Assembly (NCBI GenBank): GCA_022820485.1
Contig: JAJEFJ010000054.1
Span: forward strand, 1-64,000
Source of the DNA: Candidatus Latescibacterota bacterium
GTDB lineage: Bacteria; Latescibacterota; UBA2968; UBA8231
DNA: 64,000 nucleotides
Direction of reading: 5' to 3'
In this document: positions 8,881-17,378 of the stretch, in pieces
Position numbering within the stretch: position 1 is the first letter of the stretch
Layout: every line of letters begins with the position of its first letter
Made by a program: the position numbers and the translations under genes
Notes under the pieces: model-generated
Told to the model about the DNA's origin: nothing
Databases searched by the model: none
Seen by the model: the letters and a program-made list of their open reading frames with translations, nothing else

Positions 8881-10155
8881 CTAGTCATTCATGGCCTTGA
8901 GGAATTCCTCGTTGGATTCCGTGCCCTGCATGCGCTCTTGGAGGAACTCCATGCCCTCAACGACTCCCATCTGATTGAGTATGCGGCGCAGGACCCACGA
9001 GCGGTTTAATTCAAACTCCGTCAGCAGCAACTCTTCTTTGCGGGTGCTCGTCGCTGTCACATCAATGGCCGGATAGACGCGACGGTTGCTCAGTCGGCGA
9101 TCTAGCTGCACCTGCATATTGCCCGTGCCTTTGAACTCTTCAAAGATCACTTCGTCCATGCGGCTTCCGGTCTCTACCAGAGCCGTAGCGATAATCGTCA
9201 GGCTGCCGCCTTCTTCGAGATTGCGGGCGGCGGCGAAAAAGCGGCGCGGCCACTGCAAAGCAGTCGAGTCAACGCCGCCGGTAAGGATCCGCCCCGAGTG
9301 CGGCGTCACTGTATTGTAGGCCCGTGCCAAGCGCGTGATGCTATCGAGCAGGATGACCACATCCCGCTTGTGCTCGACTAGACGCCGAGCCTTCTCGATC
9401 ACCATATCCGCCACCTGCACGTGCCGCGTAGCCGATTCGTCAAAGGTCGAACTGACGACTTCGCCCTGCACCGAACGCAGCATATCGGTGACTTCCTCGG
9501 GACGCTCGTCAATGAGTAAGACGATGAGAACCGCTTCGGGATGATTGGTTGTGATGGCGTTGGCGACCTTTTGCAGCAGCATGGTTTTGCCGGTGAAGGG
9601 CGGCGCGACGATCAGGCCGCGCTGCCCTTTGCCGATGGGCGAGAGCAAGTCGAGAATCCGCGTCGTCATGTCCTTGGGATTGTGCTCTAACTTGAAGCGA
9701 TCCGTGGGATGCAAGGCCGTCAGATTTTCGAAGATCGTCTTGTTCTTGGTGACTTCTGGGTCGTCGAAGTTGATTGCCTCGACTCTTAGCAGCGCAAAGT
9801 ACTTCTCGTCGTTTTTCGGCGGGCGGATCTGACCGGAGATCGTATCGCCCGTGCGCAAGCTAAATCGCTTAATCTGCGAATGAGAAACGTAAATGTCGTC
9901 GGGACCAGGTAAGTAGTTGTAGCTCGGCGAGCGGAGAAAGCCGAACCCCTCGTCCAGCACCTCCAAAGTACCTTGAGCAAAAATCAGCCCACTGCGCTCG
10001 GTCTGGTGCTTGAGGATGGAGAAGATCAGCTCCTGCTTGCGCAAAGAGGTGCAATCTACAACCTCTAACTTCTTGGCCAGCTCTTGGAGATCCAAGATGT
10101 TCATGCGCTGGAGTTCAACAATATTCATTTTCTGCGTTCTATTGAGAGGTGGCAT
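8881..10155 (-). CDS. rho: Transcription termination factor Rho
   Basis: Rho is the hexameric RNA helicase that ends transcription. From the ATG at 10155, which has an AAGGA site 5 nt upstream, the protein is 424 aa; the ORF track start at 10203 is less likely. It has the Rho N-terminal helical domain ([15 protein letters not shown]), a cold-shock-like RNA-binding domain ([14 protein letters not shown]), Walker A APPFTGKT (commonly APPKAGKT), Walker [15 protein letters not shown] and the C-terminal R-loop region with GTGNMQV. The P-loop Lys-to-Phe difference is noted as unusual. Confidence 0.97.
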   Translation of the reverse strand: MPPLNRTQKMNIVELQRMNILDLQELAKKLEVVDCTSLRKQELIFSILKHQTERSGLIFAQGTLEVLDEGFGFLRSPSYNYLPGPDDIYVSHSQIKRFSLRTGDTISGQIRPPKNDEKYFALLRVEAINFDDPEVTKNKTIFENLTALHPTDRFKLEHNPKDMTTRILDLLSPIGKGQRGLIVAPPFTGKTMLLQKVANAITTNHPEAVLIVLLIDERPEEVTDMLRSVQGEVVSSTFDESATRHVQVADMVIEKARRLVEHKRDVVILLDSITRLARAYNTVTPHSGRILTGGVDSTALQWPRRFFAAARNLEEGGSLTIIATALVETGSRMDEVIFEEFKGTGNMQVQLDRRLSNRRVYPAIDVTATSTRKEELLLTEFELNRSWVLRRILNQMGVVEGMEFLQERMQGTESNEEFLKAMND

Positions 10156-10486
10156 ATCTTCCTTGCAACCTTTCTTGCTTGCGGTTAGAGGGCAGGAACA
10201 CAAAGGGAATATTCGAGTGCACTACGGCACTGTAAGCACCTAGAGCTATTACGAGGATTGGAGTACATGCGGTAGTACTGCTAAAACACCAAAAACCTAC
10301 CTAAAATATGCCGTACCTTGGCAAAATTCTTTGATAGCTACAGGAAATCTATCGCGAAGAATCTCTAAAAGGAGAGTAGAATTTCGGGCGGAATAAACCG
10401 CTGAGGTATTTAATTGAAAAGGAGAGATGCGAAAGAGATTAAAGGATACAGATAATATCTTTGTTTGTCAAGGCATACTATACTAA
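10156..10486. other. Intergenic region upstream of rho
   Basis: About 330 bp without a gene. It is AT-richer than its surroundings and must hold the rho promoter and leader, which is commonly long and autoregulated. I could not pick a convincing -35/-10 pair. Confidence 0.4.
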
Positions 10487-10527
10487 AAAGCTAGGACGCC
10501 CGCTCGATAAGCGGGCGTCCTAGCTTT
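10480..10527 (-). terminator. Strong rho-independent terminator
   Basis: An 18-bp perfect stem (AAAGCTAGGACGCCCGCT and its complement) with a 5-base loop lies just past the stop of the 10551 gene and is followed on the minus strand by TTTTTAG. Confidence 0.9.
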
Positions 10528-10550
10528 ACAACTCATAACTTCTCGTGCCT

Positions 10551-11234
10551 TTATTGATCGACACCGACGGCCATCGCCATCCGGGCAATATCTTCATTGG
10601 AAGCAAAAGGGGCGACAACACCAGTTTCGTTGTCGCCGTCAAAGGCTCGCACGTCATAGGCATAGGAGGCTCCACTGACGACGTCATTATCGACGAATTC
10701 GGAGATGCCCGGCCCTAGCGTGGCGATCAACCTTTCGCTGCCCTGTTCCTGAGTTACGGCTTTGCCGAAATCATCGGCGAAGCGCAGAAAATCATCGACA
10801 TCAATTTGGCCATTGGGCACTATGTCGAAGAACAACTCAAAATCCCCATCGGCGTCAGAAGAGCCGAAGCGATCAGCTAAGAGGAAGAAGTCGTCAAAGT
10901 CAACCTTATCCCCCTCGCGCGTAAACCAGCCGAGTACTATCTCGCCGCTATCGTCCACGGGTGGAAAGTAATCCGTGCGATACACGCGATAGCCGTGTAC
11001 GTCGCCCCTAGGCACCACCTGACTACCAAAAGTCGTAAACGAACGAGCGTCATCCGTTGATAGCGTCCAAGAGAGCGACACGGATGACGCATCACTCGCT
11101 GTGGCTTGTAGGTCAGTCACAGGTGCAGGAGGAATATTATCGACAGAAGCTACGGGATCAGAAGTGGTCAACTGAGCGGCCGCGGGAGCAGCACAAAAAG
11201 CAGCTAGCGCGACGATGCGGATATACTCTTTCAT
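10551..11234 (-). CDS. Secreted fibronectin III protein with inserted dockerin-like domain
   Basis: From the ATG at 11234 (AAGGAG site 8 nt before) the protein is 227 aa with a signal peptide ending AAPAAAQ. A fibronectin III-like domain begins near PPAPVTDLQ and is interrupted at about residues 95-150 by a dockerin-like pair of calcium-loop helices (KVDFDDFFLLADRFG and QIDVDDFLRFADDFG), then resumes with SYAYDVRAFD. Both loops are degenerate compared with classic dockerins. The neighbouring paralogue carries the dockerin at its C-terminus instead. It is probably exported; binding partner unknown, and no cohesin is in the window. Confidence 0.85.
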   Translation of the reverse strand: MKEYIRIVALAAFCAAPAAAQLTTSDPVASVDNIPPAPVTDLQATASDASSVSLSWTLSTDDARSFTTFGSQVVPRGDVHGYRVYRTDYFPPVDDSGEIVLGWFTREGDKVDFDDFFLLADRFGSSDADGDFELFFDIVPNGQIDVDDFLRFADDFGKAVTQEQGSERLIATLGPGISEFVDNDVVSGASYAYDVRAFDGDNETGVVAPFASNEDIARMAMAVGVDQ

Positions 11235-11288
11235 CGGACTATACTCCTTGTGAAAAGATAAAATACACAACCATATTGCGGCCGGTAC

Positions 11289-11951
11289 CTACTCGTACAA
11301 ATCGGCGCCGAGGTTATCGGCCCAAAGGAAAAAATCATCGAGGTCAACCATGCCGTTGCCATCGATATCTGTAACTGGATCGAATTTGGCGTGGCCGAAG
11401 TTGGTTTCAAAAATGCCGTAGTCTGAAAGGTCCACATCGCCGTCGTAGTCAAAGTCGCCAAGAAGCAACATATTCCTGACTTCGGCAGACTCGATAGGAG
11501 CGCTCTCGTTGCCGCTTTCATCGACTGCCGAGACCTCATAGAAATATCGCCTGCTCCCTTGGCTCACGTTGATATCGGCATCAACAAAGGACGTCGTGCC
11601 GGCAGGGAATGAAAAAATTGCCGGAGTGCCGGAGCCATCGGCGAGACGACGCGATATATTGTAACCAGCCACATCGTTGACTTCTTTATAGGTGCCACCC
11701 GTTGTAAAGTCGCTACTCGTCGGGACTTGGCGCACAGCATCGTCAACGGATAAGCTCCAAGAGACAGTGATGCTCCTTCCACCTTCGTTGAACTCAGCCT
11801 GTACTCCGCCAACCGGGCTAGGTGCAAGGTCGTCAGTATCCGCTGCCGACTCAGAAACCGTCACCTGTGCTGCCGCCGGACTCGCGCCCAGAAAAACGCC
11901 GAGTCCCAACAAGGCCAAACTCGCGATAGCTCCCTTTATGCCTTTCGACAT
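11289..11951 (-). CDS. Secreted fibronectin III protein with C-terminal dockerin-like domain
   Basis: This 220-aa protein has a signal peptide (cleavage after SPAAAQ), an Fn3-like domain at about residues 40-155 (SITVSWSLS, VAGYNISRR, YFYEVSAVD) and a C-terminal dockerin-like tandem with well-formed calcium loops DFDYDGDVDLSD and DIDGNGMVDLDD. It is a paralogue of the next gene, 54 nt downstream on the same strand, and the two are probably co-transcribed. A GAGGAGG site precedes the ATG. Likely exported or surface-attached. No cohesin partner is visible. Confidence 0.88.
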   Translation of the reverse strand: MSKGIKGAIASLALLGLGVFLGASPAAAQVTVSESAADTDDLAPSPVGGVQAEFNEGGRSITVSWSLSVDDAVRQVPTSSDFTTGGTYKEVNDVAGYNISRRLADGSGTPAIFSFPAGTTSFVDADINVSQGSRRYFYEVSAVDESGNESAPIESAEVRNMLLLGDFDYDGDVDLSDYGIFETNFGHAKFDPVTDIDGNGMVDLDDFFLWADNLGADLYE

Positions 11952-12088
11952 ATCTGATTCCTCCTCTGAATGCTCAATGGGTCAAATTTTGATTTAGCCC
12001 CAGCATAGGCCATGAATAAGCGTTTAACTTATCAATAATACCAACAGTTCGCTGTAAACTCAAGGAATTAACGCACTAATTGACTTTC

Positions 12089-12117
12089 TTGACCCAGTTA
12101 ATGGGCCGCCATATCTT
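12089..12117 (+). promoter_or_regulatory. Candidate dnaG promoter
   Basis: TTGACC (12089-12094), 17 bases, TATCTT (12112-12117), about 45 nt before the dnaG ATG. A plausible sigma70-type promoter in the divergent intergenic region. Confidence 0.45.
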
Positions 12118-12161
12118 GCTCAATGGCGCTGTTAATATAGAGAAAAAGCCCCCTGCTAGCA

Positions 12162-13946
12162 ATGCCACGTATCCCCGAAGACATCCTCCAACGCATCCGC
12201 GACGCCACCGACATCGTCGACTTGATCTCCGAACACGTCCAGCTCGTCAAGAAGGGCCGCAACTACTCCGGCCTCTGCCCTTTTCACGACGAAAAAACCC
12301 CCTCGTTCAGCGTTGATCCCGACCGCCAATTCTACCACTGCTTCGGCTGTGGCGCCGGGGGAAATGTATTCAAGTTCATCCAAGAGATCGATCGCGTCAC
12401 TTTCGTCGAAGCAGTCAAATTCCTCGCCGAGCGCACCGGGATTATGCTGCCCCAAAACGCGGGACCATCGCGCGAGGAGGACGCGGCTGCCGACGAGCTC
12501 TACCGAGCCAACGACCTGGCGCAAAAGTACTTTCACCATCTGCTGCTTAACGACGATGCCGGCGCTACTGCCCGCACGTATCTACAGACCCGTGGCCTCA
12601 CGGGAGAAACCATCGCGCGCTTCGGCTTGGGCTACGCGCCGCCGCAGTGGGACGCCTTGATCAAAGTGGCCGGTCGCCGAGGCTTGAGTCCCCAGATCTT
12701 GGAGCGGGCGGGGTTGGCTCTGCCGCGCTCCACAGGCAGCGGACACTACGATCGCTTTCGCGACCGAGTCGCTTTTCCCATTGCCAATCTCTCCGATCGG
12801 ACCATTGCCTTCGGCGCACGCGCGCTCCAGCCCGACCAAGAGCCCAAGTACCTCAACTCGCCCGAGACGCCCATCTATCACAAGGGTCGGGTGCTCTATG
12901 GCCTGTCCGACACCCGCGACGCCATTCGTCGCCAAGATGCTGCACTAGTCGTCGAAGGCTATATGGACCTCATCAGCCTAGCGCAGGCCGGCATCCAGCA
13001 CGTAGTTGCCACCTCCGGCACGGCCCTGACCGAAGACCACTGCCGCCTGCTAGCTCGCTATGCCCGTCAAGTCGTGCTGCTGTTCGATGGCGATGCGGCT
13101 GGCTCCACAGCCGCCATGCGAGCCTGCGAAGCTTTCCTAGGTACTGGTCTAGACACCCGCGTCGTCTCGCTGCCCTCCGAGCACGACCCCGATACTTTCG
13201 TCCAAGCACACGGTTCAGACGCGCTGCTCAAACGAGCCGAGAACGCTCAGTCGGTTCTCGATTTCTACCTCAAACAACTCGCCCAGCAGCACGATCTCTC
13301 CAACGTCGAAGGCAAAGCGCGCGCTGTCGAAAGGCTCAAACCTCTTCTAGCCAAGCCCCGCGATGCGGTCCGCCGCGATCTGCTGCTGCGCGAAGTCGCC
13401 GAGCGCCTCTCGGTTGACGAGCAATCCCTGCGCCACGACCTGCAAGCCTCCCTGCGCCGTCCTCAGCGACCACGTATGGAATCTGCCGAGCCGAGCCCAA
13501 CAGCCACGCCCGACCCGCCGCGTCACGAGCTCGAATTCGTAGGGCTGTTGCTCAACTTCTCGCAGTTTATACCCCAAACTGTTCGGCAACTCGCCCCCGA
13601 CTCGCTAAGCGACGCCCGCACTCAGACCCTGTGTCGTACGATCTTTGACCGCCATGCTCACAGCAAAGCCATCGACCTTGGCATGATCATCAGCGAGCTA
13701 GAGGACGACGCACTCGCACGCCTAGCCGCCCAATGCGCGGCCCAAGATTTCGATGAGGAACAAGTCGAGCGACAATGGCGCGACTATTTGCTTTACTTTC
13801 AGAAAAATGCGCTGCAAAAGCGCATCGCCAATGCGCGGCAAGCCCTCGCAACGGCATCCGACGACGGCGAAATTGTGCGCATTAGCGCCGAACTGGTCGC
13901 GCTCAACCAAGAGCGCCAAGCGGTCGCGGCCCAACAAAGCTCTTGA
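12162..13946 (+). CDS. dnaG: DNA primase
   Basis: This 594-aa protein is DnaG, which makes RNA primers at the replication fork. The N-terminal CHC2-type zinc domain has CPFH (near residue 39) and CFGCGAGGN (near 60). The TOPRIM domain shows VVEGYMDL (near 263) and the acidic FDGDAAG. The C-terminal region (about 430-594) is the helicase-interaction domain. It stands alone upstream of a tRNA; no rpoD follows, unlike many dnaG loci. Confidence 0.97.
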   Translation: MPRIPEDILQRIRDATDIVDLISEHVQLVKKGRNYSGLCPFHDEKTPSFSVDPDRQFYHCFGCGAGGNVFKFIQEIDRVTFVEAVKFLAERTGIMLPQNAGPSREEDAAADELYRANDLAQKYFHHLLLNDDAGATARTYLQTRGLTGETIARFGLGYAPPQWDALIKVAGRRGLSPQILERAGLALPRSTGSGHYDRFRDRVAFPIANLSDRTIAFGARALQPDQEPKYLNSPETPIYHKGRVLYGLSDTRDAIRRQDAALVVEGYMDLISLAQAGIQHVVATSGTALTEDHCRLLARYARQVVLLFDGDAAGSTAAMRACEAFLGTGLDTRVVSLPSEHDPDTFVQAHGSDALLKRAENAQSVLDFYLKQLAQQHDLSNVEGKARAVERLKPLLAKPRDAVRRDLLLREVAERLSVDEQSLRHDLQASLRRPQRPRMESAEPSPTATPDPPRHELEFVGLLLNFSQFIPQTVRQLAPDSLSDARTQTLCRTIFDRHAHSKAIDLGMIISELEDDALARLAAQCAAQDFDEEQVERQWRDYLLYFQKNALQKRIANARQALATASDDGEIVRISAELVALNQERQAVAAQQSS

Positions 13947-13986
13947 CCTGCTTGGGAAAAATGCTAGGTTTTTAACTACATCACGG

Positions 13987-14063
13987 GGGCCTATAGCTCA
14001 GTTGGTTAGAGCAACGGACTCATAATCCGTCGGTCGTAGGTTCGAGTCCTACTGGGCCCACCA
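13987..14063 (+). tRNA. tRNA with CAT anticodon (Ile2 or Met)
   Basis: A complete 77-nt cloverleaf with encoded CCA. The acceptor stem GGGCCTA/TGGGCCC, D arm GCTC/GAGC, anticodon stem ACGGA/TCCGT and loop CTCATAA (anticodon CAT) are all intact. A second CAT tRNA at 58544 looks more like elongator Met, so this one may be tRNA-Ile2 needing lysidine modification; sequence alone does not settle it. Confidence 0.93.
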
Positions 14064-14125
14064 TTATTTTTTTACATGCGCGGTTACGAGGATTGGGCAG
14101 CCAATTTTTGTAGCCGTTTTTTCTT

Positions 14126-16321
14126 ATGCAGAGCGTTATAGCCATCTTGCTATGGGCCACAGTCGTCTGGGGGCAAACGGACACCAGCGTCGATCGCGGG
14201 GATTCGCGTTTTATGGCGACAGTGCTAGCGCGCCTCGCCCAGCGAGCCGATCCCATTGCCAACATCTATCTGAACCAAGCCCGCGTCGAGGGCCTCAGTT
14301 CTCTGCTGGGGCAACCGATGAGCGCGGTCAAGCGGCTGAACATGCGCCTGCGTATTGCTCAAGAGCGGGTGCGAGCCGGGGATTTGCGTGCAGGTATCGA
14401 AGAGATGCAAAGCGTGCTGGCAGCCGTAGAGACCGGGCAGGTGCCGGCGACCGAAGGTTTCGTCTATATGCTGCACGACCAGCTCGCCATCGCCTATCTG
14501 CGCCTTGGAGAGCAAGAAAACTGCCTGCACAACCACACCACGGACTCCTGCTTGCTGCCGATCCGCGGCGACGGCGTTCACACCTTGCAGGAAGGCTCCC
14601 GCCGGGCCATCGAGCACTACACCATAAACTTGAACAAACGCCCAAGCGATCTGGGAACTCGCTGGCTGTTGAACTTGGCGTACATGACCTTGGGCGAATA
14701 CCCGGAAGGGGTGCCAGACCCCTGGCGCATTCCCCCGCGCGTATTCGACGGCGACAGCGGCGGGAGCCAGCGCTTCCGCGACGTGGCACCAGTGGCCGGA
14801 GTCGCGGCTGTAGGCCTAGCCGGCGGCAGCGCAGTCGAGGACTTCAACGGCGACGGCCTGCTGGATATCGCGGTCTCCTCGTGGGGGCTGCGCGATCCAC
14901 TGCGCTACTTCCACAACGAGGGTGATGGCACGTTTACCGAGGCCACGACAGCGGCCGGGCTAGCCGGTCAGATAGGAGGGATCAACCTCGAGCAGGCCGA
15001 CTACGACAACGACGGCGATGTCGATCTGCTCGTTTTGCGCGGTGCTTGGATGGGGGAAGAGGGCCGCATGCCCAACTCTCTGTTGCGCAACAACGGCGAC
15101 GGCACCTTTGTGGACGTGACGCGGCGCACCGGCTTGTTCTCCTTGCACCCAACCCACGCAGGGGCCTTTGCTGACTTCGACAACGATGGCCGGTTAGATC
15201 TGTTCGTCGGCAATGAGTCCGGCAAACGGCCCCACCCATGCCAGTTGTTTCGCAACCAAGGGAACGGCCGTTTTGTCGATGTGGCCCCCGCAGTCGGCGT
15301 CGATCACGTGGGCTTTGTGAAGGGTGTTGCCTGGGGCGATATAGACAACGACGGCTTGATCGACCTATACATATCTCAGTTCTACCGAGAAAACGTCCTC
15401 TATCGCAACCTCGGCGACACACCAGCGGGCTGGCGCTTTGCGGCAACGGTCGTCGCACCGGGGCCAAACGAGAGCTTTCCCACTTGGTTTTGGGACTACG
15501 ACAACGACGGCTGGCTCGACTTGTTCGCCGGTGGCTACAACATGGACGATCTCGGCGACATGGCGCGCGCGTACCTCGGCGAGGAATTTGCCGCCGATCA
15601 CGCCCACGTGTATCGCAACAACGGCGACGGCACCTTCGACGAGGTCACCGAAGCGCTGGGGAGCTTTGGCCAAGTCATCCTAGCTATGGGTGCCAACTAC
15701 GGCGACTTGGACAACGATGGGTTCCCCGACTGCTACGTCGGCACTGGGATCCCCGATCTGCGCTCGCTCACGCCCAACCGCATGTTGCGCAATGACGGTG
15801 GCACGCGGTTTTTGGACGTCACCACCACAGGCGGCTTCGGCAACGTACAGAAAGGGCACGGCGTGTCTTTTGCCGACTTCGACAACGATGGAGACCAAGA
15901 CGTCTTTGAGGTCATGGGCGGCGCTTTTGAGGGCGACCTCTACCAGAACGTACTCTACGAAAATCCCGGACACGGCAATCGCTGGCTGCGGCTGTTTCCC
16001 CAAGGCGTGCAGTCGAATCGAGGGGCTATTGGCGGTCGCGTGCGCGTGCGCGTGCGGCGACCAGACGACAGCACTCGCGACATCCACCACCTCATCGGTT
16101 CGGGTGGCAGCTTCGGGGCCAACCCGCTCGCGCCGCACCTCGGGCTAGGGGGTGCTGTGGCAGTGGATTTCGTGGAAATCATTTGGCCGGCGACCCATCA
16201 GACGCAGCGCTGGGCAGGGCTGAAGCTCGACCGTGCGTACCGTCTGCGCGAGGGCCACCCATCGGCGACTGAAGTGATCCTGCCGGAATTCCACTTTGCC
16301 GCCGGGCGCAACGGACATTGA
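14126..16321 (+). CDS. CRTAC1-like FG-GAP/VCBS repeat protein with ASPIC/UnbV domain
   Basis: This 731-aa exported protein has a short signal peptide (ending VVWGQ), a helical N-terminal region (about residues 25-200), then at least six FG-GAP/VCBS-type calcium-binding repeats with DFNGDGLLD, DYDNDGDVD, DFDNDGRLD and similar loops forming a beta-propeller. The C-terminus (about 625-715) is an ASPIC/UnbV domain (GRVRVRVRR, HLGLGGAVAVD, VEIIWP). Such proteins are exported and presumed adhesive or structural. It sits alone between two tRNA genes. Confidence 0.9.
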   Translation: MQSVIAILLWATVVWGQTDTSVDRGDSRFMATVLARLAQRADPIANIYLNQARVEGLSSLLGQPMSAVKRLNMRLRIAQERVRAGDLRAGIEEMQSVLAAVETGQVPATEGFVYMLHDQLAIAYLRLGEQENCLHNHTTDSCLLPIRGDGVHTLQEGSRRAIEHYTINLNKRPSDLGTRWLLNLAYMTLGEYPEGVPDPWRIPPRVFDGDSGGSQRFRDVAPVAGVAAVGLAGGSAVEDFNGDGLLDIAVSSWGLRDPLRYFHNEGDGTFTEATTAAGLAGQIGGINLEQADYDNDGDVDLLVLRGAWMGEEGRMPNSLLRNNGDGTFVDVTRRTGLFSLHPTHAGAFADFDNDGRLDLFVGNESGKRPHPCQLFRNQGNGRFVDVAPAVGVDHVGFVKGVAWGDIDNDGLIDLYISQFYRENVLYRNLGDTPAGWRFAATVVAPGPNESFPTWFWDYDNDGWLDLFAGGYNMDDLGDMARAYLGEEFAADHAHVYRNNGDGTFDEVTEALGSFGQVILAMGANYGDLDNDGFPDCYVGTGIPDLRSLTPNRMLRNDGGTRFLDVTTTGGFGNVQKGHGVSFADFDNDGDQDVFEVMGGAFEGDLYQNVLYENPGHGNRWLRLFPQGVQSNRGAIGGRVRVRVRRPDDSTRDIHHLIGSGGSFGANPLAPHLGLGGAVAVDFVEIIWPATHQTQRWAGLKLDRAYRLREGHPSATEVILPEFHFAAGRNGH

Positions 16322-16359
16322 CCCAGTAGCCATCGGAGGCTAATTTAAAAAATGCTCTT

Positions 16360-16436
16360 GGGCGATTAGCTCAGTTGGTTAGAGCGCCGGTCTCACATAC
16401 CGGAGGTCCGCAGTTCAAATCTGCGATTGCCCACCA
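16360..16436 (+). tRNA. tRNA-Val (CAC)
   Basis: A complete 77-nt cloverleaf with CCA. Acceptor GGGCGAT/ATTGCCC, anticodon stem CCGGT/ACCGG, loop CTCACAT giving anticodon CAC. Confidence 0.95.
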
Positions 16437-16441
16437 TCGGT

Positions 16442-16484
16442 AAAGGCCGTATGAAGCGCATCTCAGCTTCCACGGCCTTTTTTT
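16442..16484 (+). terminator. Terminator after tRNA-Val
   Basis: AAAGGCCGT and ACGGCCTTT pair, with an inner GAAGC/GCTTC stem, followed by a T-tract. It would end the tRNA transcript. Confidence 0.75.
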
Positions 16485-16491
16485 AGCGATA

Positions 16492-16523
16492 AAAAGGCAC
16501 CTACCCGCAAGTAGGTGCCTTTT
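16492..16523. terminator. Bidirectional terminator
   Basis: AAAAGGCACCTAC and GTAGGTGCCTTTT form a 13-bp perfect stem with a 6-base loop. A T-run follows on the minus strand, so it terminates the lamin-tail gene and can also act on the plus strand. Confidence 0.85.
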
Positions 16524-16538
16524 GTCCTGCAATCCGCG

Positions 16539-17213
16539 CTACGGATATAGATGCTGTTTTACCAAGGCCCAAGACATCGGTAAAACGTTCGTTTCCCTGA
16601 CCGGCTCGGGGTCTTCTTGCCTCTCCGGGAGCAGGTACGCGGGGATGGCTCCCGGCGTACCCAACTCGCTGGCACCCGCATCCCAGCCGCTTTGTTCGGT
16701 CGCCGTTGCCCAGCTTTCGGGCTGATCGCCGGGCTGGTCAAAGGCAATGCGCACCATGGCGCTTTTGCTGGCTGAGTCACCGGCGAAAGGAGCCCCGCGG
16801 CCATCGTCGGCCATGTCGATGAGTTGGCCGCCAGCTTGCGGGTCGCCGTCGTATAGATGCAAGAGCAGCTTGGTATTGGGCAGCGAGACGGCTGAGTCAA
16901 CGCGCTGAGGCTCGACGGCGAGGAGGGAGTTTTTGTGATTGGCGGCATAGTTAGCGATGAGAAAGGTCTGTCCAGCGGGGATCACCGCAGCGTCGAGCAC
17001 GAACATAACCTTGTCCTCGTCGCCGCTGCGGTAGGTCAAAGTCCACCCGGCCAGATCAATCGCCGCATCGCTGGGGTTGTAGAGTTCGATCCACTCGTCG
17101 GCAGTAGATGCCGTACTACCCGACCACATCAACTCGGATATGACGACCGGGCCGGGTTGGGCCGCGACAGGTGCGGCGAGAGCAAGAAAGATAAAGGCAA
17201 TAAAAGGACGCAT
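16539..17213 (-). CDS. Secreted lamin-tail-domain protein
   Basis: From the ATG at 17213 (GGAGG site 5 nt before) the protein is 224 aa with a signal peptide ending APVAAQ. The body is a lamin tail domain (LTD): VVISELMW, DEWIELYNPSD, IDLAGWTL and IPAGQTFLIAN are the typical strand blocks. Bacterial LTD proteins are exported and often linked to nucleases or surface proteins; here the domain stands nearly alone. The C-terminal tail ends shortly after an RQEDPEP stretch, with no anchor visible. Confidence 0.85.
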   Translation of the reverse strand: MRPFIAFIFLALAAPVAAQPGPVVISELMWSGSTASTADEWIELYNPSDAAIDLAGWTLTYRSGDEDKVMFVLDAAVIPAGQTFLIANYAANHKNSLLAVEPQRVDSAVSLPNTKLLLHLYDGDPQAGGQLIDMADDGRGAPFAGDSASKSAMVRIAFDQPGDQPESWATATEQSGWDAGASELGTPGAIPAYLLPERQEDPEPVRETNVLPMSWALVKQHLYP

Positions 17214-17236
17214 GGCAGCCTCCAGGTTAAGGTGAG

Positions 17237-17250
17237 ATGGCAATTGCCAT
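17237..17250. promoter_or_regulatory. 14-bp perfect palindrome upstream of the lamin-tail gene
   Basis: ATGGCAATTGCCAT lies between the AT-rich presumed promoter (17260-17330) and the ribosome-binding site of the lamin-tail gene. It could be an operator. The AT-rich stretch to 17378 otherwise holds no gene. Confidence 0.35.
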
Positions 17251-17378
17251 GCGCTTAATGCAATATGCGTACCTATATTTTTTACTTTTTATAACATATT
17301 GTAAAATATAAAAATACAAAATTCACACTGCGCGTATTACCCGTACTCAGTGCGTCTATTTGGCAACAGTTCTGACAC

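Noticed and set aside
12647-13417. 256-aa ORF in another frame of dnaG
   Set aside because: Arg/Ser-rich shadow of a clear dnaG frame.
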